A program made the position numbers and the translations under genes. Under the pieces are notes generated by a model, which saw nothing but the letters and a program-made list of their open reading frames with translations, made no database searches and was not told the DNA's origin. Of a DNA stretch of 19,886 nt, positions 1 through 5,851 are shown piece by piece (position 1 is the first letter of the stretch; the number at the start of each line of letters is the position of its first letter). The stretch is from DTU032 sp964346175 (lineage in GTDB: Bacteria; Bacillota; Clostridia; Saccharofermentanales; DTU023). The stretch is from the NCBI GenBank assembly GCA_964346175.1, contig CAYFTG010000023.1:1-19886 (forward strand), given 5' to 3'.

Positions 1-53
1 AATACTTAACTTCATGCCAAGCTTTTAGTAGCAGGTCGATGGTTCAGCATACC

Positions 54-593
54 CTAATTAAATATTAATATTGAATCTACAATGGTTTCTCCATCAACAT
101 CTGTTGTAGTTGTCACCTTGCCTTTTACAGGCGATTGAATCTCCTCTAAGTCTTGATCCGCTTTCAACAAAACTTCAAAATCATAAGAGTTCTCGTTTAA
201 GGGTACAAGTGTAATCTTATCCACTTCAACCTTTGCAGCGTATTCAGCGAAGAGAGCGTCATATTTTATAGGAAGACGGCTAGCTTTCATGCCGGCAATA
301 CAGCTATAAGAAGCATAATCGTCAAATGGCAGATAATAGTCCTCATAGGCCTCTTGAATATTCACGGGCAATTCAGAAACACCGCCGGATGTAGTAGAGC
401 CGCTATTGCTTGTAGTTGTTAATTCCATAAGCTTGTCATAACGACCTAGACTATTGATACTAAAAAATTCATGTAGAAAATTTTTCACCACATCTTCTTC
501 TAAAACGGATTCGTTATTTAGACAAGCTGTAAATAAAAAGCTGGTTATTATTAAAGTCGTTGCTATTATGAAAAACAATTTATTTTTTTTCAT
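54..593 (-). CDS. Putative lipoprotein, function unknown
   Basis: 179 aa. The N-terminus is a lipoprotein signal: basic MKKNK, a hydrophobic stretch to about residue 20, then the lipobox FTAC with Cys24 as the likely lipidated residue. The mature part is acidic and has a Ser/Thr/Gly-rich stretch near residues 61-71. I do not recognise a family. Size and form resemble small exported proteins that accompany mobile elements or cell-surface loci. The start is supported by a GGAGG Shine-Dalgarno 7-8 bases upstream. It lies 17 bases downstream of another exported-protein gene on the same strand, so the two are probably one transcription unit. Base composition is AT-rich compared with the backbone genes, which fits an accessory region. 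Export is fairly sure; function is unknown. Confidence 0.7.
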   Translation of the reverse strand: MKKNKLFFIIATTLIITSFLFTACLNNESVLEEDVVKNFLHEFFSINSLGRYDKLMELTTTSNSGSTTSGGVSELPVNIQEAYEDYYLPFDDYASYSCIAGMKASRLPIKYDALFAEYAAKVEVDKITLVPLNENSYDFEVLLKADQDLEEIQSPVKGKVTTTTDVDGETIVDSILIFN

Positions 594-610
594 ATATTGC
601 CTCCACTATC

Positions 611-1102
611 TTAGGGCAAATAAAATTTGTATCCGGGAAGGTAGTTTTCGGACGTATAGCCGTAATGTTCAGCACCATAAATATAACAACCATTATTATT
701 TATGTCATCCGGCCAGTAATTTATTGTTGCATACCTGCCTATTGGGGTCATCCCCCACCAATACAAATCTCCTTCAGTAACCATAACAAGCTTACATCGT
801 GTGCATTGCCATGCGGCTCCAGCCCAAATATATATGGATCCATCTTGTTTTTGCACGAATCCAAGTCCGCTGGCCATCATCCTATGGCTAGGATAGGTTC
901 CACAAACTGGTTCGTATTTAGGCCCATATTGCTCTTCTCCAAATTCTTCCGGACCATGAATAGTGGTTAAGCCTTCAATCATTGTAAAATCATCCGTCTT
1001 TTTTTCGCTATCATATGTATTAGCATAGGATGGAACTGCAATCACTGATAAGGCACACACAATTATGAGTAAAAGTGTAAATATTTTTTTTGATATTTTC
1101 AT
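611..1102 (-). CDS. Small secreted protein, function unknown
   Basis: 163 aa from the ATG at 1102, which has a GGAGG site 8 bases upstream. The ORF is open for 6 more codons, but the upstream ATG has no such site. It has a Sec signal peptide (MKISKK, then a long Leu/Ile/Val core) with a likely signal peptidase I site after SYA near residue 28. The mature protein is rich in Tyr, Trp and Gly and holds a CxxC pair (WQCTRCK) plus two more Cys. This could mean a metal site or a disulfide in an extracellular protein, but that is inference. No family is recognised. It is the first gene of a probable pair with the lipoprotein gene 17 bases downstream. An 8-bp inverted repeat lies in its upstream region (1134-1171). 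Confidence 0.7.
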   Translation of the reverse strand: MKISKKIFTLLLIIVCALSVIAVPSYANTYDSEKKTDDFTMIEGLTTIHGPEEFGEEQYGPKYEPVCGTYPSHRMMASGLGFVQKQDGSIYIWAGAAWQCTRCKLVMVTEGDLYWWGMTPIGRYATINYWPDDINNNGCYIYGAEHYGYTSENYLPGYKFYLP

Positions 1103-1133
1103 GTGATTTCCTCCACACAAATCTTTAATCTAC

Positions 1134-1171
1134 AAGTGCAAAAAACGTTGCTTATTTATATTCTTGCACTT
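1134..1171. repeat. Inverted repeat upstream of secreted-protein gene
   Basis: AAGTGCAA at 1134-1141 and TTGCACTT at 1164-1171 are perfect 8-bp arms separated by 22 bases. They lie 30-70 bases upstream of the start at 1102. They could be an operator or a hairpin in the leader of the exported-protein pair. No promoter can be called with confidence here. Confidence 0.4.
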
Positions 1172-1234
1172 ATTATCTCCCTATCTCAGCACTATCATAA
1201 CTGCAAAAGCATCTTGAAAAGGACAGTTGTCATA

Positions 1235-1257
1235 TAATTAATATAACATATTAATTA
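1235..1257. repeat. AT-only hairpin
   Basis: TAATTAATAT (1235-1244) and ATATTAATTA (1248-1257) form a perfect 10-bp inverted repeat with a 3-base loop. It lies between the exported-protein pair and a doubtful ORF. It is made only of A and T apart from the loop, so a strong terminator is unlikely. It may be a protein-binding site or a chance AT-rich palindrome. Confidence 0.4.
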
Positions 1258-1267
1258 ATAAGATGCA

Positions 1268-1510
1268 TCATTTGTGCACATTGCTTGTATTGGAAGCTAG
1301 TAATTCATTTTTGCCAACGTAAATAGTTTTTTCAACTAACCAATCGCAAATGAAAAACTTGAACCTTTCGCCACCGTTAAGAACTGTAACATAGCCATCC
1401 AGAGTGAGCCATAGCTTCACGCTAAAATCTACATAGTCTTTTTGAATGCGAGTAAGGTGTACCCTGTCAAATTGACACCTGAAATATTCAATGATTCTAT
1501 AAAGCTTCAT
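1268..1510 (-). CDS. Doubtful small ORF
   Basis: 80 aa with no recognisable family. The composition is protein-like (aromatic and charged residues mixed, two Cys), but the ATG at 1510 has no Shine-Dalgarno sequence, and no signal or domain is visible. It could be a remnant of a decayed gene or a chance ORF. It is listed because it is the only candidate in the 700-base stretch 1103-1811. Confidence 0.22.
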   Translation of the reverse strand: MKLYRIIEYFRCQFDRVHLTRIQKDYVDFSVKLWLTLDGYVTVLNGGERFKFFICDWLVEKTIYVGKNELLASNTSNVHK

Positions 1511-1724
1511 CAGACGGTAAATACGTTTGCGGTAAGGTACGACGACTTATAGCAGCTCGAGTTGCTTTAGTTTTTAGCAGCAAATTTTAGTGCTCAAGTC
1601 AAAATTCTTCTCTTTTACTTAGCTTAGATTCTCACGTTGCATCACCTTTATATTCCTTACAAATACTCCAATTTAAGTAAAATTGAATAAATAATTAAAT
1701 TATCCAGAACAAACGTTTTGCATC
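1511..1724. other. Intergenic stretch without visible gene
   Basis: AT-rich sequence between the doubtful ORF and the promoter of the 57-aa gene. No ORF with a ribosome-binding site is seen on either strand, and no strong hairpin. Confidence 0.5.
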
Positions 1725-1752
1725 TTGACAGTCAGTTAATTTGATGTAAGAA
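1725..1752 (+). promoter_or_regulatory. Sigma-A promoter of the element's small-gene operon
   Basis: A perfect -35 TTGACA (1725-1730) is followed after 16 bases by TAAGAA (1747-1752), or after 17 by AAGAAT. Transcription would start near 1759, inside the LexA-type box, and run into the gene at 1812. The -35 is consensus and the -10 is weak, as expected for a regulated promoter. Confidence 0.5.
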
Positions 1753-1761
1753 TTGTTAAAC

Positions 1762-1775
1762 CGAACAGATGTTCT
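1762..1775. promoter_or_regulatory. LexA/DinR (SOS) box candidate
   Basis: CGAACAGATGTTCT matches the Bacillus-type LexA box CGAACRNRYGTTYC at 13 of 14 positions, with both GAAC and GTTC half-sites intact. It begins 10 bases downstream of the -10, so bound repressor would cover the transcription start. It sits upstream of the 57-aa gene, the leader ORF and the sigma-like gene. LexA control of this promoter is inference. Confidence 0.6.
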
Positions 1776-1811
1776 GCCAAGCTGAACAAATTCTAGTGAA
1801 AGGAGTACGGC

Positions 1812-1985
1812 ATGAAGAAGATCACAAATGGTGCAAAGAAAATGATCTGCAAAGTCGATCAGGAAAAGAAGCTGGTTGAGATCAAATCTCGTGGTCATAA
1901 GACTGTCATTAGATTTGAAGAAGGCGGCGCCATTAAGGTTGTCAACTCAAAAGAAAAAGAAGGCCGCGTGTTAACAGTGGAATAG
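1812..1985 (+). CDS. 57-aa basic protein of the integrative element
   Basis: MKKITNGAKKMICKVDQEKK begins a 57-residue Lys-rich protein. The start is set by AAAGGAG at 1799-1805, 6-7 bases upstream of ATG. The beta-strand-like, charged sequence (LVEIKSRGHKTVIRFEEGG) suggests a small compact domain. I cannot name a family with certainty. Position and size resemble the small conserved ORFs found next to the sigma-like gene in Tn916/Tn1549-type elements. It is the first gene behind the promoter with the LexA-type box and lies just before the attenuator-like leader, so it may be the first product made on induction. A longer ORF on the opposite strand here is a shadow. Confidence 0.65.
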   Translation: MKKITNGAKKMICKVDQEKKLVEIKSRGHKTVIRFEEGGAIKVVNSKEKEGRVLTVE

Positions 1986-2004
1986 TTTCTGTTAAAGAAA
2001 GGTC

Positions 2005-2097
2005 ATGGAGAGTGTCCACGAGAGTTATAAGAACATCATTCGGCTTCTGCCGAACGATACCGATTTAATAGCAGACCAACAACCACAAGCAAACTAA
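2005..2097 (+). CDS. 30-aa leader ORF
   Basis: MESVHESYKNIIRLLPNDTD is followed by ten more residues and a TAA. It starts 19 bases after the preceding gene, with a close purine-rich site (AAGAAAGG, 2 bases before ATG). The spacing is poor, so translation may be weak. A hairpin (2039-2054) lies inside it, and the terminator-like stem follows at 2131. This arrangement suggests that translation of the ORF influences which hairpin forms. It may be a regulatory leader peptide or a real microprotein. Confidence 0.4.
   Translation: MESVHESYKNIIRLLPNDTDLIADQQPQAN
2039..2054 (+). promoter_or_regulatory. Hairpin inside the leader ORF
   Basis: TTCGGC and GCCGAA form a perfect 6-bp stem with a TTCT loop. 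The block CGGCTTCTGC is nearly repeated at 2194-2203 and is complementary, with one bulged base, to GCAGAACCG at 2118-2126. It can therefore take part in alternative pairing with the 2113-2123 arm. Confidence 0.5.
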
Positions 2098-2112
2098 AAA
2101 CCATTATTAACA

Positions 2113-2207
2113 AATCCGCAGAACCGCAAGACGGGCAAGGATTGTACCAAAAAGGTGCATCTTGCCCGTTTTTTTGTTCTACGGACATGGACAGGCTTCT
2201 GCGGATT
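2113..2207 (+). promoter_or_regulatory. Attenuator-like nested hairpins before the sigma-like gene
   Basis: AATCCGCAGAA (2113-2123) and TTCTGCGGATT (2197-2207) are perfect 11-bp arms. They enclose a terminator-like hairpin: ACGGGCAAG (2131-2139) pairs with CTTGCCCGT (2161-2169), with extra pairing around an AAAAA loop, followed by a run of seven T (2169-2175). The right outer arm ends 8 bases before the Shine-Dalgarno of the next gene, so pairing could also affect its translation. This fits transcription attenuation, as known upstream of tet(M) in Tn916, but the mechanism here is inferred. Confidence 0.6.
2131..2175 (+). terminator. Rho-independent terminator in leader
   Basis: A GC-rich 9-bp perfect stem extends inward by about 6 more pairs around loop AAAAA, with an uninterrupted T tract on the plus strand. 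It lies 54 bases upstream of the sigma-like gene, so it would stop transcription from the upstream promoter unless antitermination occurs. Confidence 0.7.
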
Positions 2208-2228
2208 AGAAATTCGGAGGAGTATAAC

Positions 2229-2657
2229 ATGTCCTATAACAAAGCACGTGAAGAACGGAAATGGCTTATATGGAAAGAAGCCGAAGAAAAACAAATGCGA
2301 GAGTTGGGAGTCAATGAAGATACCATCGAAGAACTCCGAATCTACGATTGGACAGTGTTTAATTCAAACAGGAGATTCTACCGCAGATTGCACGATGCAA
2401 GCGCATTTCTCGATGCGTTTAAATCTAATGAGATTCTGCCCGATATCAGAACTATTGAGGACTTCCTCGGTGAAATTGAGGACGAAAGACTCTATCACAT
2501 CTTGATTACGGTGGACAGGATCACACTACAAATAGCCTTGATGAAAATGCAAGGCTATTCTACTGCCGAGATTGCAGCCCATCTCAGATTAACGACGAAA
2601 GCTGTATATAGGCGAATGGATAGATTGAAAGAAAAACTGAAAACTCTTTTTGAGTAG
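2229..2657 (+). CDS. Sigma-70 region-4-like regulator of an integrative element
   Basis: 142 aa from ATG 2229, chosen because GGAGGAG (2216-2222) lies 6 bases upstream. The ORF is open further upstream only through the terminator hairpin. The N-terminus (MSYNKAREERKW) and the acidic, helical middle match the sigma-like proteins of Tn916/Tn1549-type elements (Tn916 Orf7 and relatives). The C-terminus, about residues 110-136 (GYSTAEIAAHLRLTTKAVYRRMDRLK), is a helix-turn-helix of sigma region 4 type. It lacks sigma region 2, so it is probably an accessory transcription factor rather than a full sigma factor. In such elements this gene sits just before the recombination genes, as here. Confidence 0.75.
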   Translation: MSYNKAREERKWLIWKEAEEKQMRELGVNEDTIEELRIYDWTVFNSNRRFYRRLHDASAFLDAFKSNEILPDIRTIEDFLGEIEDERLYHILITVDRITLQIALMKMQGYSTAEIAAHLRLTTKAVYRRMDRLKEKLKTLFE

Positions 2658-2658
2658 A

Positions 2659-2678
2659 GGGGAAAATCGCACTTCCCC
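2659..2678 (+). promoter_or_regulatory. Short hairpin after the sigma-like gene
   Basis: GGGGAA and TTCCCC form a 6-bp stem with an 8-base loop directly after the stop codon. There is no T run, so it may be an mRNA end stabiliser or a binding site rather than a terminator. Confidence 0.3.
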
Positions 2679-2712
2679 AAGGGCTATAGGGTGAGAGGAT
2701 AAATACCTCCAC

Positions 2713-2742
2713 CCTGTTTTCCATTGTGTGGCGAAACAGGGA
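2713..2742 (+). terminator. Weak terminator-like hairpin
   Basis: CCCTGTTT (2713-2720) and AAACAGGG (2735-2742) form a perfect 8-bp stem with a 14-base loop, followed by ATTGTTCTTT. The T tract is interrupted, so termination would be partial. Confidence 0.4.
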
Positions 2743-3219
2743 TTGTTCTTTGACAACCTAATAATCATTCGCCAAACACTTCCTCTTTGTGATTGCGATA
2801 TGCATAAGCGTGTGCAGCGGTACGCCAAGACCTGCCTTCTGGCAGAAAGCGATAACTGCCGACTCTAAATATCGGGAAGCTCCCGATTTCGCCATAATCC
2901 GCAAAGAGAATAATGGTACTCCCGTCCAGTCACAGCCCGAGCGTGATAAAACCGTCGCAGGCAATGAGGGCGGCTCTGGCAGACCGTCAGTTGGGGTGAA
3001 ACTCCCGTGGAGTCAGTTAGCTACTGACCGTTTGGTGACTTCCCGTTGCGTTTTGGGGTGTCAAGGACAAATTTAAATGCATGCATCATAAAGTCAGGCA
3101 CAAGGCGGTCATTGGAACAGAGCTTTGTTAATGCTCTCTCGACCTTAAAAACTTCCTTGTGTCTGGCAACTACATAGGCAAACTCAACTGCCTCAATGTA
3201 TTTTAGGAGGTCATAAATC
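2743..3219. other. Mosaic region of the element without a convincing gene
   Basis: The GC content is higher than around it. A plus frame opens 2755-2868 without a good start and encodes a Cys-containing stretch (RQTLPLCDCDMHKRVQRYAK) that looks like real but truncated protein. A second plus frame is open 2789-3076 without a Shine-Dalgarno. A minus frame, 3021-3221, reads like protein too (DLLKYIEAVEFAYVVARHKE) but has no ribosome-binding site. Short imperfect repeats are present: ACTCCCGT..AGTCA at 2918-2932 and 3001-3015, and GACCGT..TGA..CCCGT at 2982-3008 and 3026-3046. GTCAGT/ACTGAC near 3012-3028 can form a hairpin. It is probably a deletion scar joining fragments of former element genes; an origin of transfer is possible but not shown. 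Confidence 0.4.
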
Positions 3220-3597
3220 ATGGAGAGAATAATCAAGCGTGGTGAAATATATTACGCAGAGCTTAATCCCGTTATTGGGTCTGAACAAGGTGGTACACGA
3301 CCTGTACTTGTAATTTCCAACAACATTGGCAACACGCATAGTCCAACCGTCATTATCGCTGCAATAACAAGTAAACAAACAAAACACAAAATACCTACGC
3401 ATTACAACATTTCAAGCATGAATGGCTTGCCAGCTGGTTCCATCGTTTTATTTGAGCAGATTCGCACGATAGATAAACAAAGACTGGGAGAACGAGTGGC
3501 ATGCCTTGATGAAATGTTCATGAAAGAAATAGAAAAGCCACTTCTCATAAGCCTTGGAGCCCCTATTGAAAGGAAGTTGATTAATGCTTGGAGATAA
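3220..3597 (+). CDS. MazF/PemK-type endoribonuclease toxin
   Basis: 125 aa. The N-terminal RGEIYYAELNPVIGSEQGGTR and the following RPVLVISNN are the hallmark of MazF/PemK toxins (sequence-specific mRNA endonucleases with an SH3-like barrel); the Arg after GGT is the conserved active-site position. The C-terminal part (LFEQIRTIDKQRLGERV) also matches Firmicutes EndoA-like proteins. Length is near the family norm (about 115-120), so it looks intact. ATG 3220 has TTTAGGAGG 8-9 bases upstream. No mazE-like antitoxin is seen directly upstream, where only the mosaic region lies. It overlaps the next gene by 14 bases. It may stabilise the element or act in its regulation. Family assignment is firm; role is inferred. 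Confidence 0.88.
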   Translation: MERIIKRGEIYYAELNPVIGSEQGGTRPVLVISNNIGNTHSPTVIIAAITSKQTKHKIPTHYNISSMNGLPAGSIVLFEQIRTIDKQRLGERVACLDEMFMKEIEKPLLISLGAPIERKLINAWR

Positions 3598-3799
3598 GAT
3601 ACAAAGCATTCATCGCGAATCCCAGCCACAATACGTGAAGAGAACATACACTGTTCGTGAAATCCAAGACATATTAGATATCAGTAAGACCTCCGCTTAT
3701 GCTCTGATTAAAGAGGGCAACTTTAAGTGTATCAATGTGGGCAGACATATACGCATATCAAAGGCAAGTTTTGACGAGTGGCTTGACGGTAAAACATAA
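3584..3799 (+). CDS. Excisionase-like helix-turn-helix protein
   Basis: 71 aa. Residues 22-68 (TVREIQDILDISKTSAYALI ... INVGRHIRISKASFDEWLDG) are the winged helix-turn-helix of the excisionase/MerR-like DNA-binding family: helix-turn-helix, then the beta-hairpin wing with conserved GRHIRI, then the FDEWL helix. Such proteins bind near attachment sites and steer the integrase toward excision. The start codon overlaps the toxin gene; a GAAAGGAAG site lies about 8 bases upstream, inside the toxin gene. The integrase follows 193 bases downstream. Overlap with the mazF-type gene suggests coupled translation. Excisionase function is inferred from family and position. Confidence 0.75.
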   Translation: MLGDKIQSIHRESQPQYVKRTYTVREIQDILDISKTSAYALIKEGNFKCINVGRHIRISKASFDEWLDGKT

Positions 3800-3992
3800 A
3801 TGTCAAGTGTACGAAAACAATCTAATTATCTAATTTGCACCTTTGCAAATCTCCTTTCAGCTTTCTAAAATATAAACAAGCTATGCGCATGGCTAATTTT
3901 TATGGATACGGATTGTGGTTAGACAGTAACCTAACCATGCGAAACATTTTGAATTAATGCACTAAATACACAAGGTGAAGGAGGTCTCTAAT
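3800..3992 (+). promoter_or_regulatory. Xis-int spacer with palindromes
   Basis: No gene. Two structures stand out. AGCTATGCGCATGGCT (3879-3894) is a 16-bp near-palindrome with an ATGCGCAT core. TGGTTAG (3916-3922) and CTAACCA (3931-3937) form a 7-bp stem that overlaps an alternative 5-bp stem GGTTA/TAACC. These may be protein-binding sites or a switch controlling the integrase. Confidence 0.45.
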
Positions 3993-5474
3993 ATGGCTTC
4001 AATTAGACAAAGAGGCAAAAATTCCTGGACAGTAATCTTTCAAACAGGAGAAGGTACACCCAGGCAACAAATATGGGAATCTGGCTATACAAAAAACGAG
4101 GCAAAGGCACGCAAGGCACAAATAGAATTTGAAGAAGCTCGAGGCATCAAAATACACGCAATCAACGAAGAACACTACGGTAATCTTAATAAGACTAAAA
4201 CCATTGCACAGGAAAAGAAAAAATCAAGAGAACTTGTATCTGTAGATAAGCAGTCTATTGAGAAAATTAAAAACAGTGATAACTCACTCTTGCTCAAGCC
4301 TTTTATGGAGGAATTTATCCGTATCTATGGAGCTAAGAAATGGGGTGAATCGCATTATTACAGCACGATAAGTCTTTTGGAGAACTATGTTTATGGGTAT
4401 TGGAAAAACATTCCTATATCAGAATTCACAGTTAGAGCTATAGATGAGTATTACACTTGGTTGGTAACAGAATGTACCGCTGCGTCCTCTAATGGTCTTG
4501 TTACTCCAAACACTGCAAATGACATACACAAAACTATGCGTTGTGCCTTTAATAAAGCTTTACAATGGCAATACATTGAGAGTAATCCTTTTCTCAACGC
4601 AACTGTTCCTGAACATAAAAGTAAAATACGCCCAGCGCTTACACCAAGCGAAATTGAGAAAGTTCTGGATTATACAGATAATCCTAACGACTACGATCTA
4701 TTCTTAATTCATTGCGCAATAAATTTAGCATTTGCAGGGTCTATGCGTGGAGGTGAAATAGGTGCTTTGCAATGGAGTGACATTGTTGACCCACAGCGAC
4801 GAATATTATACATCTGCAAATCAATTAACCGAGTTAACAAAGAAGCACTTGCCAAGGTAAGCAAAACAGAAATCTACTATACATTCCCAAGTTATAGTCC
4901 ACGTACTAAGACTATTATTGTGCTTAAAAACACAAAAGAAGATAGTGGAAGTGACCGTAATGTATACCTTCCTGCTGCTGTTTATGACAAACTTATGCAC
5001 TTGCGGCAGATGCAGGAAAAGTTGAAAGAAGAGTATGGAAATGACTGTTTTTTCGACCATGGGATGATCATATGCCAGGAGAATGGCAAACCTATTATGA
5101 CTGAACACTTAAACAAACGATTTCAGAAAGTGCTCAATGAAATAGGTGTCAAACCCAAAAGGGGCAATGAACAATATGTTTTTCATAGCATACGTTCTAC
5201 TGCAACGACATATAAATTGAGAATTTCCGGTGGTGATATCAAAGCAGTACAGGGTGAAAACGGACAAAAAGATGCAACGATGGTGACCCACCAATATTCT
5301 CGCATTCTCGATGAAGATAGATCCAGGATCTCCGATATTATGGAGGAGCAATTTTACGGAAAAAAAGATAATGTTGCAGATAAAGAACTTATGCAAACCG
5401 TAATGGAAAATCCTGAGTTGCTCACACAGTTTAAAAAGTTTGTTGAAATGATGAACTCGGCTAGTAAAATCTAG
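3993..5474 (+). CDS. int: Tyrosine recombinase (integrase) of the element
   Basis: 493 aa from ATG 3993; AAGGAGG (3978-3984) lies 8 bases upstream. Layout: N-terminal arm-type DNA-binding domain (MASIRQRGKNSW..., to about 60), SAM-like core-binding domain (about 100-205), catalytic domain (about 215-440). Catalytic residues visible: Arg252 in SMRGGEIGALQW, His398 and Arg401 in HSIRSTATT, and Tyr435 in THQYSRILDED. The usual GH motif before the Tyr reads NGQKD (Gln425), so the sixth active-site position is Gln instead of His/Trp. It resembles integrases of Firmicutes integrative conjugative elements. It sits at the element's right end and reads toward tRNA-Arg, the likely integration target. 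Confidence 0.9.
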   Translation: MASIRQRGKNSWTVIFQTGEGTPRQQIWESGYTKNEAKARKAQIEFEEARGIKIHAINEEHYGNLNKTKTIAQEKKKSRELVSVDKQSIEKIKNSDNSLLLKPFMEEFIRIYGAKKWGESHYYSTISLLENYVYGYWKNIPISEFTVRAIDEYYTWLVTECTAASSNGLVTPNTANDIHKTMRCAFNKALQWQYIESNPFLNATVPEHKSKIRPALTPSEIEKVLDYTDNPNDYDLFLIHCAINLAFAGSMRGGEIGALQWSDIVDPQRRILYICKSINRVNKEALAKVSKTEIYYTFPSYSPRTKTIIVLKNTKEDSGSDRNVYLPAAVYDKLMHLRQMQEKLKEEYGNDCFFDHGMIICQENGKPIMTEHLNKRFQKVLNEIGVKPKRGNEQYVFHSIRSTATTYKLRISGGDIKAVQGENGQKDATMVTHQYSRILDEDRSRISDIMEEQFYGKKDNVADKELMQTVMENPELLTQFKKFVEMMNSASKI

Positions 5475-5671
5475 TAATAGCAAAAAGTCTCAATGATTTC
5501 TTGGCTCTATTTAATAGAACTGCGAGCTGCCAGAATCAAATGGTTTTCTTAGCAAAAATGATGAACTCTGCTAAGAATATCTAATTATAGTAAGAAAACC
5601 TCAAAAATTTTCTTAGCAAAATATGGAAAATTTCTTCGAGGTGCCAGAATTTGAAAAATTTCTTAGCAAAA
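5448..5671 (+). repeat. Imperfect ~112-bp tandem duplication at the end of int
   Basis: ATGATGAACTC occurs in the int 3' end (5448-5458) and again at 5558-5568. TGCCAGAAT occurs at 5528-5536 and 5642-5650. TTTCTTAGCAAAA occurs three times (5545-5557, 5609-5621, 5659-5671), with a degenerate copy near 5497. The second unit carries a decayed copy of the last int codons. The repeated motif could be arm-type integrase or excisionase binding sites next to the attachment site; this is inferred from position. Confidence 0.65.
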
Positions 5672-5699
5672 ATAAGATGATAATTTAACTCAGAAAAAG

Positions 5700-5744
5700 A
5701 AAAATCACTTCCCTCTATTCATAAAACTGAGAGAAGTGATTTTT
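5700..5744. terminator. Bidirectional terminator between int and tRNA-Arg
   Basis: AAAAATCACTTC (5700-5711) and GAAGTGATTTTT (5733-5744) are perfect 12-bp arms, with partial extra pairing (CTCT/AGAG) inside. The A run on the left and T run on the right make it a terminator for both the plus-strand int and the minus-strand tRNA gene. Confidence 0.75.
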
Positions 5745-5774
5745 CCTTGAAACCATTGATAACACTACGTTACA

Positions 5775-5851
5775 TGGTGCGCCCGGAGGAATTTGAATCC
5801 CCGACCTGCCGCTTAGGAGGCGGCTGCTCTATCCTGCTGAGCTACGAGCGC
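5775..5851 (-). tRNA. tRNA-Arg(CCT)
   Basis: 77 nt with encoded CCA. The acceptor stem GCGCTCG/CGGGCGC pairs fully, with one U-G. D arm GTAGCTCAGC...GGATAGAGC, anticodon stem GCCGC/GCGGC with loop CTCCTAA giving anticodon CCU, T arm with TTCAAAT loop. It reads codon AGG. Its 3' end faces the integrase, the usual orientation for integration into a tRNA gene. Its acceptor stem differs from that of the truncated tRNA-Arg beside it, so the two are not a recent duplication. Confidence 0.93.

Noticed and set aside
1695..1898. Minus-strand ORF of 67 codons
   Set aside because: It runs opposite the 57-aa gene, which has a clear ribosome-binding site and promoter; the minus ORF has neither.
2036..2294. 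Minus-strand ORFs over the leader region
   Set aside because: They cross the terminator hairpin and the start of the sigma-like gene; their open frames follow from the inverted repeats.
3021..3236. Minus-strand ORF of 71 codons with protein-like composition
   Set aside because: It has no ribosome-binding site and its start runs into the toxin gene and its Shine-Dalgarno. It is noted as a possible remnant in the mosaic region, not called as a gene.
3402..3647. Minus-strand ORF opposite the mazF-type gene
   Set aside because: Shadow of a well-supported coding region; not an antitoxin candidate, since it lacks a start site and domain.
4821..5483. Minus-strand ORFs opposite int
   Set aside because: Antisense shadows of the integrase reading frame, with no start signals.
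5545..5671. CRISPR-like array from the repeated TTTCTTAGCAAAA
   Set aside because: Only three short copies with uneven spacing (51 and 37 bases between) and no cas genes; better explained by an imperfect tandem duplication.
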